A stretch of DNA of 59,914 nucleotides from Iphinoe sp. HA4291-MV1 (lineage in GTDB: Bacteria > Cyanobacteriota > Cyanobacteriia > Cyanobacteriales > Nostocaceae), in the NCBI GenBank assembly GCA_019359415.1, contig JAHHHH010000043.1, forward strand, positions 1-59,914, written 5' to 3'. This document shows, in pieces, positions 46,093-55,570 of the stretch. The translations under genes and the position numbers were made by a program. Position 1 is the first letter of the stretch; each line of letters starts with the position of its first letter. Below the pieces are notes generated by a model that did no database searches, had not been told where the DNA came from, and worked only from the letters and a program-made list of their open reading frames with translations.

Positions 46093-46638
46093 TTATTTCA
46101 AATCCAATAAGCCGTTTTCTTTCAACTTAGGATTAAAGCGAATTTGTGTTTGTAGACCACGTAATTCTAAAACTGCCATGATTTCAGACTCTACTCGCCG
46201 TGCCACATTTTTAATGATTTTAGTTTGCCCTATTTCATCATTTGCAGGATTGTCATAATTTGCTTGTTCTTCAGCCGTCATGACTGCTTTAGCATCTATC
46301 GGCTGCGTCCACTTGTCTTTGTTATCTCCATTTGCTACAGGGATACTGCCATTTTCAGCAATCCAACTATGCTCGATATTTTCTAAAACTGTGCGGCTAG
46401 GACGTTCAATTGTTTGAGCCTTCACCCAATAGCAATGTTGTGGTTGACGTACTAAGTGCTGTTTTAGGCTGAGATAAACATCACGGGAATATCCTACAAA
46501 TTGCAGTACTTTTTCTTGGTCAAAAATTGCGTATACTCCAATTTTTCCTTGTAATTGTTCAGGTAACTGACCGTTAGTATCAATGTATGGAATGTATTCT
46601 AGACTTGCTAAAGAAGGAATGTTTGTTTCTGTTGTCAT
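46093..46638 (-). CDS. GIY-YIG nuclease family protein
   Basis: A 181-residue protein with an N-terminal GIY-YIG domain: GKIGVYAIFDQEKVLQFVGYSRDVYLSLKQHL (split here at the central strands; residues about 31-62) corresponds to the GIY...YIG hairpin and first helix, and RPSRTVLENIEHSWI holds the acidic helix end. The C-terminal part (WTQPIDAKAVMTAEEQ and TKIIKNVARRVESEI) is a cyanobacterial extension. In the YIG element the sequence is FVGYS, so the second Tyr differs; nuclease activity is uncertain. It may act in DNA repair or be a domesticated homing-type nuclease. Single gene. Confidence 0.82.
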   Translation of the reverse strand: MTTETNIPSLASLEYIPYIDTNGQLPEQLQGKIGVYAIFDQEKVLQFVGYSRDVYLSLKQHLVRQPQHCYWVKAQTIERPSRTVLENIEHSWIAENGSIPVANGDNKDKWTQPIDAKAVMTAEEQANYDNPANDEIGQTKIIKNVARRVESEIMAVLELRGLQTQIRFNPKLKENGLLDLK

Positions 46639-46732
46639 AATTGAAATTCACAAAAGAGTTTTGATAATTTTGAGAAAATAGAAAATAATTAGTTGTGAGT
46701 TGTTGTTATGGTATTTTTACTGACACAGATAA

Positions 46733-47062
46733 CTAACAACTAATCACTTTTCGATAAATTGCACAAAGGCGACTAGGTTTGAAAATTTTGGCATTGAACA
46801 TGAAATTTGGCGGTACATTAATGATAACGTACTCTTCCGATTCATAATATTTTTCAAATTCTGCTGGCATACCTTTAGGAGTTGCACTACTATAGGGAAC
46901 AGGTTGAAAAAGTAATTCTGTGAATTCAACTTTGTCACACTTCAATTGTTGACAAAGTTGGGTTAAGAAAGCTTTACCAGTCAATAATTGAAATAATATT
47001 TCTTTAGCTTGTAGTTCGAGAGTAAAACTCGCATCAAAACTTTCAACGATTTTTAGAGGCAT
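46733..47062 (-). CDS. hypothetical protein
   Basis: 109 residues with protein-like composition: SFDASFTLELQAKEILFQLL, CQQLKCDKVEFTELLFQPV, then ATPKGMPAEFEKYYESEEYV and IINVPPNFMFNAKIFKPSRL. No family is recognised. It lies about 95 bp upstream of the GIY-YIG gene on the same strand and could be in its operon. No obvious ribosome-binding site. It may be a truncated copy of a larger protein. Confidence 0.45.
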   Translation of the reverse strand: MPLKIVESFDASFTLELQAKEILFQLLTGKAFLTQLCQQLKCDKVEFTELLFQPVPYSSATPKGMPAEFEKYYESEEYVIINVPPNFMFNAKIFKPSRLCAIYRKVISC

Positions 47063-47173
47063 TTTGCTGACAAGTATTTGTTCATGACTAAAAAATGATA
47101 GGTAATGGCGACGTCTTTCGTCAACCTAGTATGGTGTAGAACAAGGTTGCTCAAAAATCGCCACTTTAACAAG

Positions 47174-47200
47174 AAGAACGAAGGTGTCAGTCGCCAGAAT
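47174..47200. repeat. 27-bp dispersed repeat
   Basis: Identical to 22323-22349 (AAGAACGAAGGTGTCAGTCG then CCAGAAT); a diverged copy is at about 9643-9669. Beyond the 27 bp the copies differ, but all three are followed by CAGTC/GACTG-rich sequence. Confidence 0.8.
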
Positions 47201-47329
47201 TCCCCAATTGAATTGGCGTGCTCCTGGCGGATGAGTAAAGGGTTGGGTGAAACCATGACAAAACAGGACTTCCTTCCCCCACGAGTACTCTTGAAGCACT
47301 CACAGATATCTGTGGTGGGGCTAGTCCTA

Positions 47330-47596
47330 ACTCGGTTCGATACCATTGATTTTGTTGTAGATCGATGTGACCGAAACTCCTATTTCCTCTGAGTAGTGCT
47401 TGGTGAGCAGCATGTATTGATGGATGAATTCCGCAGACGACAAGGCTCATTAAATTCACCACAGTGGAGAATAGTAGCTCACGGGTGTACTGAGTTTTTG
47501 CACTACGTTCAAACAGGTCATAAGCGTGTTTGTGGACACAGCACTTTCTCCAAAAGTCCACGAACCATCACAGAAACTGGGCTTTTTTGAACAAAA
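47330..47596 (-). pseudogene. broken IS4-like transposase
   Basis: Fragments of a transposase N-terminus can be read in three minus frames: SPVSVMVRGLLEKVLCPQT (about 47535-47590), DLFERSAKTQYTRELLFSTV and NLMSLVVCGIHPSIHAAHQALL (about 47405-47530), then EEIGVSVTSIYNKINGIEPS to a stop (about 47331-47392). At least two frameshifts separate them and the DDE domain is gone. The order and motifs fit cyanobacterial IS4-type transposases. Confidence 0.75.
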
Positions 47597-48034
47597 TGAT
47601 CAAACACCTGACAAGCGCAGCATTTTTGTCTTCCCCCAACATTTCCACCTCCTTAAACAAAACTATAGATCAGCCCATAACACAACACCTTGAAAGGGCT
47701 GGTCCTAATACTGTCAAGGGATTAGCGCAACGCCGCTTGGTTCAACTAGGGTTGAACCACTAAAAGCACTGTGTCGCTGGGCTTCGGAACATTTTCATAA
47801 GGTAGAAGTAGCAACAGAGCAAGCGAGTACTGAGAATACAGACCCCGATGAAGCTGCTTAAAATTTGAAGAAGCACTCAGCACGCTACAACAATGCGGTG
47901 CAGCGGAGGGACGAAAGCCCTTAGACCTGTATCTGGTGAAATTTTTCGCGCTTCCTCTAACATTTGCAATAATGATGCTATATTAGTAAGTCTAGTAGTG
48001 TGTTTATATATAGATAGTCTTTCTGGAACTGACT
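47597..48034. other. spacer with rpsT promoter region
   Basis: About 440 bp with no gene. A CCTTGAAAGGGCTGGTCCTAAT piece (about 47690) is similar to one at 29224. A TATATT element near 47979 may be the -10 of rpsT. Confidence 0.4.
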
Positions 48035-48340
48035 GTGGCGAATACAAAGTCTGCTCTTAAGCGCGCCCAAATCGCAGATCGCAACCGACTGCGTAATAAA
48101 GCATACAAATCGGCAGTGAAGACCTTGATGAAAAAATACTTCACTGCTGTAGAAACATACGCGGCTGATCCAAGTCCGGAATTAAAGCAAGAAGCTCTTG
48201 CTCGTATGTCCGAAGCTTACAGCAAAATCGACAGAGCTATAAAAAGGGGTGCACTTCATCCTAACAATGGAGCAAGGAAAAAGTCAAAATTGGCTCAAAG
48301 GCTAAAAGCACATACACAACCAGCAGCAACTGCACAGTAG
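48035..48340 (+). CDS. rpsT: 30S ribosomal protein S20
   Basis: 101 residues, basic and helical, full length. Conserved N-terminus [20 protein letters not shown] is followed by [15 protein letters not shown] and the C-terminal [20 protein letters not shown]20 binds the 5' domain of 16S rRNA during small-subunit assembly. The start is GTG at 48035, giving the usual MANTKSA terminus. It precedes the TatD gene by 120 bp with a hairpin between. Confidence 0.96.
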   Translation: MANTKSALKRAQIADRNRLRNKAYKSAVKTLMKKYFTAVETYAADPSPELKQEALARMSEAYSKIDRAIKRGALHPNNGARKKSKLAQRLKAHTQPAATAQ

Positions 48341-48390
48341 TCAATAGTCTTTAGTCCTTTATTCTTACTATAGACAAAGGATAAAGGAAC

Positions 48391-48438
48391 GCCACTTGCA
48401 CTTCCTTGAGGGATAACCCCCAAAGAAGTGCAAGTGGC
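48391..48438. terminator. 14-bp perfect hairpin between rpsT and tatD
   Basis: GCCACTTGCACTTC (48391-48404) and GAAGTGCAAGTGGC (48425-48438) with a 20-nt loop. No U-run follows, so it may be attenuating or a repeat rather than a full terminator. Confidence 0.5.
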
Positions 48439-48460
48439 TCCAAAAGACAAAGGATAAGTA

Positions 48461-49246
48461 ATGCAGCTGATAGACACCCACGTTCACGTCAACTTTGACG
48501 TTTTCCAGCCAGATTTAGAAGCAGTGCGATCACGCTGGCAACAAGCAGGCGTCGTACATTTAGTACACTCCTGCGTAGAACCATCTGAGTTTTCCAGCAT
48601 TCAAGCCCTGGCTCACCGTTTTCCCGAAATAAGCTTTGCTGTGGGATTGCATCCTTTAGATGCAGAAAAATGGAATGAACAAACAGCAGATGAAATAGTT
48701 TCTCTAGCTAGTTCTGATTCTAAAGTCGTAGCGATTGGGGAAACGGGGCTGGATTTTTATAAAGCAGATAACTACGAGCAACAGCGCAAGGTTTTTGAAA
48801 CACAGTTGGCGATCGCTGCTGAGGTTAACCTACCAGTCATTATCCACTGTCGTGAGGCAGCGTCAGATGTCAGAAAAATGCTGCAAAAATGGAAAAACCT
48901 CAAAGGAGAAAGTGTGCGGGGTGTTATGCACTGCTGGGGTGGAAGTCCCGAAGAAACCCAATGGTTTGTTGACTTGGACTTCTACATCAGCTTTAGTGGA
49001 ACGGTAACGTTTAAGAATGCCAAAAAAATTCAAGAATCGGCTGCTATGGTGAGGAGCGATCGCTTATTGATTGAAACAGATTGTCCTTTTCTTTCACCCG
49101 TCCCGAAACGAGGTGAACGACGCAACGAACCTGCTTACGTTCGCTATGTCGCTGAACAAGTTGCTAGAGTGCGGGGAGAAACAACAGAAGCGATCGCAAC
49201 TCTCACCACCCAAAATGCTTGTAAATTGTTTGGCTTAACGATATAG
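48461..49246 (+). CDS. tatD: TatD family metal-dependent DNase/hydrolase
   Basis: A 261-residue TIM-barrel of the TatD family (amidohydrolase fold). Metal ligands: HxH in [11 protein letters not shown] (His7, His9), Glu in [12 protein letters not shown], His in PVIIHCREA, His in GVMHCWGG and Asp in [13 protein letters not shown]. TatD enzymes act as metal-dependent 3'-5' exonucleases or D-aminoacyl-tRNA deacylase-like quality factors; the exact substrate is not known here. ATG start 120 bp after rpsT, same strand. Confidence 0.92.
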   Translation: MQLIDTHVHVNFDVFQPDLEAVRSRWQQAGVVHLVHSCVEPSEFSSIQALAHRFPEISFAVGLHPLDAEKWNEQTADEIVSLASSDSKVVAIGETGLDFYKADNYEQQRKVFETQLAIAAEVNLPVIIHCREAASDVRKMLQKWKNLKGESVRGVMHCWGGSPEETQWFVDLDFYISFSGTVTFKNAKKIQESAAMVRSDRLLIETDCPFLSPVPKRGERRNEPAYVRYVAEQVARVRGETTEAIATLTTQNACKLFGLTI

Positions 49247-49945
49247 GACATCATAGAACATCCTCCCAACAGGAGAAACTCATCAAATGAAAAATTCAAA
49301 CTCTAGGAGGACTAAAATATGCTATTATTGTCTCCTCCAAAACTGACTTGCATAAGCCATAATGGTTAAGGAAGCAACTATTGAATTTAAAACTAGTTTT
49401 GACCATCCTCCTATCTCTACAACCGGATGCTCTTATTCTATGACGATTATAACTTTCGACTATTGGTCATTTAGACCTGTTTTCTAAACAGTAGTTTCAT
49501 ATTTTACCTTTAGAGAATTTTAAAATTGCCTTGTGACCACCACCCGCCAAGACAAGCCATCCATAAACAGAGTCAGATCAGGGGAGAAATCCCCTGATCA
49601 TAAGGATATTATGCCTTTGAGTTTAAACTCTGTGTTTCAACTCAGATAGTTCCGTACAAGCCAAAACAGTGTAAAGCTGCGTAGGTGTCACGCGCTTTTT
49701 GGAGGGGGAAGTGAGAAAAACAAAACAAACTAACGAAAAGTTATACCATTTTGATTTCAGTAAAGAAGTCAATAGCTGGTGGAAATTGGCAACTTTTAGC
49801 TTCCCAATGGGTAATTACCCTCTTGCCAAAATCCCTCTTTCCAGGTTTAATTGCTCCGTTTGCCCACACCTGCTCGTGAGTAGGCGGTGTAAGGAGAAGT
49901 TCCCACACACCATTCAGTAAAACTTAGGTTGACAAAGGTAGAGGC
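49247..49945. other. 700-bp leader of the rpoBC operon
   Basis: No gene. A hairpin GATCAGGGG (49576-49584) / CCCCTGATC (49591-49599) and a pyrimidine-rich stretch precede the rpoB ribosome-binding site (GGTAGAGGC). The 73-codon frame at 49699-49920 lacks family features. The rpoBC promoter should lie here. Confidence 0.5.
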
Positions 49946-52900
49946 ATGACAAACGAAACAATTATAGAACCCGCCTTTTTGTTGCCCGACTTGATAGAAA
50001 TCCAGCGTTCCAGCTTCCGCTGGTTTCTGGAGGAAGGGCTGATAGAAGAACTTAACTCCTTTAGTCCTATCACAGACTACACTGGAAAACTAGAACTGCA
50101 CTTTTTGGGTCAAAAATACAGGCTCAAGGAGCCAAAGTACAGTGTAGATGAAGCAAAACGGCGGGATAGCACCTACGCGGTACAAATGTACGTCCCCACT
50201 CGTTTGATTAACAAAGAGACGGGAGAAATTAAAGAACAAGAAGTTTTTATTGGGGATTTGCCTCTGATGACTGACCGAGGCACGTTTATCATTAACGGTG
50301 CCGAGCGAGTGATTGTCAACCAGATAGTGCGATCGCCAGGAGTGTACTACAAATCAGAAATCGACAAAAACGGGCGGCGTACCTATTCAGCTAGTTTAAT
50401 CCCGAACCGAGGAGCATGGCTGAAATTTGAAACAGACCGTAACGACTTGGTTTGGGTACGTATTGACAAAACCCGCAAACTGTCGTCACAAGTCCTTCTT
50501 AAGGCTCTTGGGTTGTCAGACAACGAAATCTTCGACGCCTTGCGCCACCCAGAATACTTTCAAAAAACCATTGAGAAAGAAGGGCAGTTTTCCGAAGAAG
50601 AAGCCCTTATGGAGTTGTATCGCAAACTCCGTCCTGGTGAACCACCCACAGTCTTGGGAGGACAACAACTTTTAGACTCGCGCTTCTTTGACCCCAAACG
50701 CTACGACCTTGGTCGCGTTGGACGTTACAAGCTCAACAAGAAACTGCGCTTGCAAGTGGCAGAAACAATGCGCGTCTTGACCCCCCAGGACATCTTGGCA
50801 GCAGTGGATTACCTAATCAACCTTGAGTTTGATATTGGTAACACTGACGACATCGACCATCTGGGAAACCGCCGAGTCAGAAGTGTGGGCGAATTGCTGC
50901 AAAACCAGGTACGAGTTGGTTTAAACCGCCTAGAACGTATCATTCGGGAAAGAATGACCGTATCTGATGCTGAAGTGCTGACTCCTGCTTCCTTAGTGAA
51001 CCCCAAACCCTTGGTCGCAGCCATCAAAGAATTCTTTGGTTCTAGCCAATTGTCACAGTTCATGGACCAAACAAATCCTCTGGCAGAACTAACTCACAAA
51101 CGTCGCCTGAGCGCACTTGGTCCTGGCGGTCTAACCCGCGAACGTGCAGGTTTTGCGGTACGGGATATTCACCCATCCCACTACGGACGCATTTGCCCTG
51201 TGGAAACTCCAGAAGGTCCCAATGCTGGTTTGATTGGTTCCTTGGCAACTCATGCTCGTGTGAATCAGTACGGCTTCCTGGAAACCCCCTATCGACCTGT
51301 AGAAAACGGACGAGTGCGGTTTGATTTACCACCAGTGTACATGACCGCAGATGAAGAAGATGATCTGCGGGTTGCTGCTGGCGACTTACCCGTTGATGAG
51401 AATGGTGACATCATTGGACCGCAAGTCACAGTACGCTATCGTCAGGAATTCTCCACAACCACACCAGAGCAAGTGGACTACGTGGCAGTCTCTCCTGTAC
51501 AGATTGTGTCTGTTGCTACCAGCATGATTCCCTTCCTAGAGCATGATGACGCCAACCGCGCCTTGATGGGGTCAAATATGCAACGGCAAGCAGTCCCTCT
51601 GCTAAAACCAGAGCGTCCTCTGGTGGGGACAGGCTTGGAAGCTCAAGCGGCAAGAGACTCCGGTATGGTGATCGTATCACGCACCGACGGAGAAGTGACA
51701 TATGTAGACGCAACAGAAATTCGCGTGCGTCCACGGACACTTCCCTCCGTTGAGGGAAACTCTCCTGTAGCTCACACTCATCCCAACGCTGGCTCCTCTG
51801 CACGAGAGTATCCTCCCAAATCTCACAATCCAGAAATTAGATACCCCATTTCCAAATACCATCGCTCCAACCAAGACACCTGCCTCAACCAAAAACCCTT
51901 AGTGTATATGAATGAGCGCGTTGTCGCAGGTCAAGTGCTGGCGGATGGATCTTCCACCGAAGGAGGGGAATTGGCACTGGGACAAAACATCGTCGTCGCT
52001 TATATGCCTTGGGAAGGTTACAACTACGAAGACGCAATTTTGATTTCTGAACGGCTGGTGCAGGATGATATCTACACCTCAATTCACATTGAAAAATATG
52101 AAATTGAGGCAAGACAAACCAAGCTGGGACCAGAAGAAATTACCAGAGAAATTCCCAACGTTGGGGAGGACGCCTTGCGCCAGTTGGATGAACAGGGGAT
52201 CATTCGTATTGGAGCATGGGTAGAATCTGGGGATATCTTGGTTGGAAAAGTAACACCAAAAGGTGAATCTGACCAGCCACCAGAAGAAAAGCTGCTGCGG
52301 GCAATTTTCGGTGAAAAAGCACGAGATGTGAGAGACAACTCCCTGCGAGTCCCCAACGGTGAAAAAGGACGCGTGGTAGATGTGCGCCTGTTTACCCGCG
52401 AACAAGGCGATGAACTACCACCTGGGGCAAACATGGTCGTCCGGGTATATGTGGCGCAGAAGCGTAAAATCCAAGTCGGCGACAAAATGGCGGGACGTCA
52501 CGGTAACAAAGGAATTATTTCCAAAATCTTGCCAATAGAAGATATGCCGTACTTACCAGATGGCTCACCAGTGGACATTGTCCTCAATCCTTTGGGCGTA
52601 CCTAGCCGGATGAACGTCGGACAAGTGTTTGAGTGTCTGTTGGGTTGGGCTGGTCAAACCCTAGGAGTGCGGTTCAAACTCACTCCCTTTGACGAAATGT
52701 ATGGCGAGGAGTCATCTCGTAGCATAGTGCATGGCAAATTGCAAGAAGCACGGGACGAAACAGGCAGAAACTGGGTATATAACCCAGATGATCCTGGAAA
52801 AATCTTGGTGTACGACGGTCGCACCGGCGAACCCTTTGACCGACCAGTGACTGTAGGTGTAGCTTATATGCTGAAACTGGTTCACTTGGTGGACGACAAG

Positions 52901-53329
52901 ATCCACGCCCGTTCTACAGGTCCATACTCGCTAGTGACCCAGCAACCCTTGGGTGGGAAAGCACAACAAGGTGGTCAGCGGTTCGGTGAAATGGAAGTGT
53001 GGGCATTGGAAGCCTTCGGTGCTGCTTACACCTTGCAGGAATTGCTCACCGTGAAATCAGACGATATGCAAGGACGGAATGAAGCCCTCAATGCGATCGT
53101 CAAAGGTAAAGCAATTCCTCGACCTGGGACACCAGAATCCTTTAAAGTATTGATGCGAGAACTGCAATCACTAGGCTTGGATATCGCTGTACACAAGGTA
53201 GAGACGCAAGCAGACGGTAGTTCTTTGGATGTCGAAGTCGATTTGATGGCGGACCAAGGGAATCGCCGTACACCTCCACGTCCAACCTACGAATCCTTGT
53301 CGCGCGAGTCGATGGAAGACGAGGAATAA
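49946..53329 (+). CDS. rpoB: RNA polymerase beta subunit
   Basis: 1127 residues, full-length cyanobacterial beta subunit. Recognisable: N-terminal [41 protein letters not shown], the rifampicin region [17 protein letters not shown] and [20 protein letters not shown], and C-terminal [16 protein letters not shown]. It forms one side of the catalytic cleft. First gene of the rpoB-rpoC1-rpoC2 operon. Residues about 592-632 ([20 protein letters not shown] and [18 protein letters not shown]) are a long variable insert before [16 protein letters not shown]. The start ATG follows a GGTAGAGGC site. Confidence 0.97.
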   Translation: MTNETIIEPAFLLPDLIEIQRSSFRWFLEEGLIEELNSFSPITDYTGKLELHFLGQKYRLKEPKYSVDEAKRRDSTYAVQMYVPTRLINKETGEIKEQEVFIGDLPLMTDRGTFIINGAERVIVNQIVRSPGVYYKSEIDKNGRRTYSASLIPNRGAWLKFETDRNDLVWVRIDKTRKLSSQVLLKALGLSDNEIFDALRHPEYFQKTIEKEGQFSEEEALMELYRKLRPGEPPTVLGGQQLLDSRFFDPKRYDLGRVGRYKLNKKLRLQVAETMRVLTPQDILAAVDYLINLEFDIGNTDDIDHLGNRRVRSVGELLQNQVRVGLNRLERIIRERMTVSDAEVLTPASLVNPKPLVAAIKEFFGSSQLSQFMDQTNPLAELTHKRRLSALGPGGLTRERAGFAVRDIHPSHYGRICPVETPEGPNAGLIGSLATHARVNQYGFLETPYRPVENGRVRFDLPPVYMTADEEDDLRVAAGDLPVDENGDIIGPQVTVRYRQEFSTTTPEQVDYVAVSPVQIVSVATSMIPFLEHDDANRALMGSNMQRQAVPLLKPERPLVGTGLEAQAARDSGMVIVSRTDGEVTYVDATEIRVRPRTLPSVEGNSPVAHTHPNAGSSAREYPPKSHNPEIRYPISKYHRSNQDTCLNQKPLVYMNERVVAGQVLADGSSTEGGELALGQNIVVAYMPWEGYNYEDAILISERLVQDDIYTSIHIEKYEIEARQTKLGPEEITREIPNVGEDALRQLDEQGIIRIGAWVESGDILVGKVTPKGESDQPPEEKLLRAIFGEKARDVRDNSLRVPNGEKGRVVDVRLFTREQGDELPPGANMVVRVYVAQKRKIQVGDKMAGRHGNKGIISKILPIEDMPYLPDGSPVDIVLNPLGVPSRMNVGQVFECLLGWAGQTLGVRFKLTPFDEMYGEESSRSIVHGKLQEARDETGRNWVYNPDDPGKILVYDGRTGEPFDRPVTVGVAYMLKLVHLVDDKIHARSTGPYSLVTQQPLGGKAQQGGQRFGEMEVWALEAFGAAYTLQELLTVKSDDMQGRNEALNAIVKGKAIPRPGTPESFKVLMRELQSLGLDIAVHKVETQADGSSLDVEVDLMADQGNRRTPPRPTYESLSRESMEDEE

Positions 53330-53564
53330 ACAGTGAGACAGTACTGCACCATCGGGTTCCCTCGGTGCAGGCAAAACTCGCTCTCCCGTTGGGTTATCAG
53401 TAAACAGTGAACAGTTATTAGTTAACAGTAAATACTGGACAACTAATAGCTGATAACTGATAACTGATAACTGACAACTAACAACTGAATACTCACACCG
53501 AACTCACGGAGTTGATAACCCGTGTTTCTTGAAAGTTATAACTTACAACACAGTTTAGACAAAG
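53330..53564. repeat. heptamer-repeat spacer between rpoB and rpoC1
   Basis: 53400-53490 is built of imperfect AACAGTT / CTGATAA-type heptamers, with tandem TGATAAC copies around 53451-53472. An inverted pair TGCACC/GGTGCA lies at about 53345-53370. STRR type of heterocystous cyanobacteria. Confidence 0.75.
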
Positions 53565-55442
53565 ATGAGATCAGCCCAAAATAATCAGTTTGACTACGTT
53601 AAAATCGGCTTGGCATCACCAGAACGTATTCGTGTTTGGGGTGAGAGAAATTTACCTAACGGTCAGGTAGTCGGTGAAGTCACAAAGCCAGAGACGATAA
53701 ATTATCGTACTTTAAAACCGGAGATGGATGGCTTGTTCTGCGAGCGTATCTTTGGTCCGGCTAAAGATTGGGAATGCCATTGTGGCAAGTACAAGAGAGT
53801 GCGTCACAGAGGGATTGTGTGCGAACGCTGTGGTGTGGAAGTGACTGAATCACGAGTGCGTCGTCACCGCATGGGTTATATTAAACTCGCCGCACCAGTC
53901 GCTCACGTTTGGTATCTCAAAGGCATTCCCAGTTATATCTCCATCCTCTTGGATATGCCCTTGCGGGATGTCGAGCAAATTGTTTATTTCAATTCTTATG
54001 TTGTTCTTAGTGCTGGCAATGCTGAAACCTTAACCTACAAACAGTTACTGAGTGAAGACCAGTGGCTGGAAATCGAAGACCAAATTTACAGCGAAGATTC
54101 TACGCTTGCTGGAGTTGAAGTCGGTATTGGTGCAGAAGCCTTGTTGCGATTGCTCGCTGATATCAACCTAGAGCAGGAAGCTGAATCCTTGCGGGAAGAA
54201 ATTGGTACCGCTAAAGGTCAAAAGCGGGCAAAGCTAATCAAGCGCCTACGGGTGATTGACAACTTCATCGCCACCGGGTCTAAACCTGAGTGGATGGTCA
54301 TGAGTGTGATTCCTGTCATTCCGCCAGACTTGCGCCCGATGGTGCAGTTGGACGGTGGACGATTTGCGACGAGCGATTTGAATGATTTATATCGCCGAGT
54401 GATTAACCGCAACAACCGTTTGGCACGCCTGCAAGAAATTTTGGCTCCTGAGATTATTGTTCGCAACGAAAAGCGGATGCTGCAAGAAGCGGTGGATGCT
54501 TTGATTGACAACGGTCGTCGGGGACGCACGGTTGTAGGTGCAAACAACCGACCACTCAAGTCTTTGTCCGACATCATCGAAGGTAAGCAAGGACGTTTCC
54601 GGCAAAACTTGTTGGGTAAACGGGTTGACTACTCCGGACGTTCCGTGATTGTGGTGGGACCAAAGCTTCAGATCCACCAGTGCGGTTTGCCACGAGAAAT
54701 GGCAATTGAGCTATTTCAACCGTTTGTCATCAATCGGCTCATTCGTAGCGGAATGGTGAATAACATCAAAGCTGCGAAAAAGTTGATATCTCGCTCTGAT
54801 CCGAGTGTTTGGGATGTTCTAGAAGAAGTGATTGAAGGACACCCTGTTATGCTCAACCGTGCGCCGACACTACACCGTTTGGGTATTCAAGCTTTCGAGC
54901 CAATTTTGGTGGAAGGTAGAGCCATTCAGCTGCACCCACTCGTTTGTCCAGCATTTAATGCTGACTTCGACGGTGACCAAATGGCGGTACACGTACCGTT
55001 ATCTTTGGAGTCTCAAGCAGAAGCGCGGTTACTGATGCTGGCTTCTAATAATATTTTGTCACCAGCTACTGGTAGACCAATCATTACACCCAGCCAAGAT
55101 ATGGTGTTAGGGGCGTATTACTTAACCGCAGAAAATCCTCATGCGATAAAAGGCGCAGGACGTTACTTTACTTCTCTTGATGATGTCATCATGGCTTACG
55201 AGCAGAAGCAAATTGACCTGCATGCCTATATCTACGTGCGATATGACGGCGAAGTAGACACAGGTGAACCAGATACAGAACCTGTTGAAGTGACACCCAA
55301 TGACGATGGTAGCCGGACTTTACTGTATAAGTTTCGTCGAGTTAGAGAAGATGCTCAGGGAAACATGATTTATCAGTATATACGCACAACACCAGGTCGC
55401 GTTATTTACAATCAAGCAATTCAAGAAGCGATCGCCAGTTAA
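53565..55442 (+). CDS. rpoC1: RNA polymerase beta' N-terminal part (gamma subunit)
   Basis: 625 residues, the N-terminal half of beta' that is separate in cyanobacteria and plastids. The zinc finger [21 protein letters not shown], split between residues about 66-90, the clamp [16 protein letters not shown] and the catalytic NADFDGD (residues 465-471, Mg-binding aspartates) are intact. It pairs with rpoC2 to make the active centre. Starts 236 bp after rpoB and ends 128 bp before rpoC2, same operon. Confidence 0.97.
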   Translation: MRSAQNNQFDYVKIGLASPERIRVWGERNLPNGQVVGEVTKPETINYRTLKPEMDGLFCERIFGPAKDWECHCGKYKRVRHRGIVCERCGVEVTESRVRRHRMGYIKLAAPVAHVWYLKGIPSYISILLDMPLRDVEQIVYFNSYVVLSAGNAETLTYKQLLSEDQWLEIEDQIYSEDSTLAGVEVGIGAEALLRLLADINLEQEAESLREEIGTAKGQKRAKLIKRLRVIDNFIATGSKPEWMVMSVIPVIPPDLRPMVQLDGGRFATSDLNDLYRRVINRNNRLARLQEILAPEIIVRNEKRMLQEAVDALIDNGRRGRTVVGANNRPLKSLSDIIEGKQGRFRQNLLGKRVDYSGRSVIVVGPKLQIHQCGLPREMAIELFQPFVINRLIRSGMVNNIKAAKKLISRSDPSVWDVLEEVIEGHPVMLNRAPTLHRLGIQAFEPILVEGRAIQLHPLVCPAFNADFDGDQMAVHVPLSLESQAEARLLMLASNNILSPATGRPIITPSQDMVLGAYYLTAENPHAIKGAGRYFTSLDDVIMAYEQKQIDLHAYIYVRYDGEVDTGEPDTEPVEVTPNDDGSRTLLYKFRRVREDAQGNMIYQYIRTTPGRVIYNQAIQEAIAS

Positions 55443-55570
55443 ACTGCGCCGTAGGGAATAGGGAATAGGGAATAGGGCATGGCGCATAAGGAATAATTGT
55501 TACCCAATGCCCATGCCACATACTCATTGACTAATGACTAAGGACTTAATGACTAATGACTAATGACAAA
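55443..55570. repeat. heptamer-repeat spacer up to the rpoC2 start
   Basis: Three AGGGAAT heptamers lie around 55453-55475. Then TGACTAA copies at 55528-55541, 55550-55563 and a last TGACAAA at 55564-55570 run directly into the rpoC2 ATG at 55571. No Shine-Dalgarno sequence is visible. Confidence 0.8.

Noticed and set aside
49699-49920. 73-codon frame before rpoB
   Set aside because: Starts at GTG in the operon leader and has no recognisable domain.
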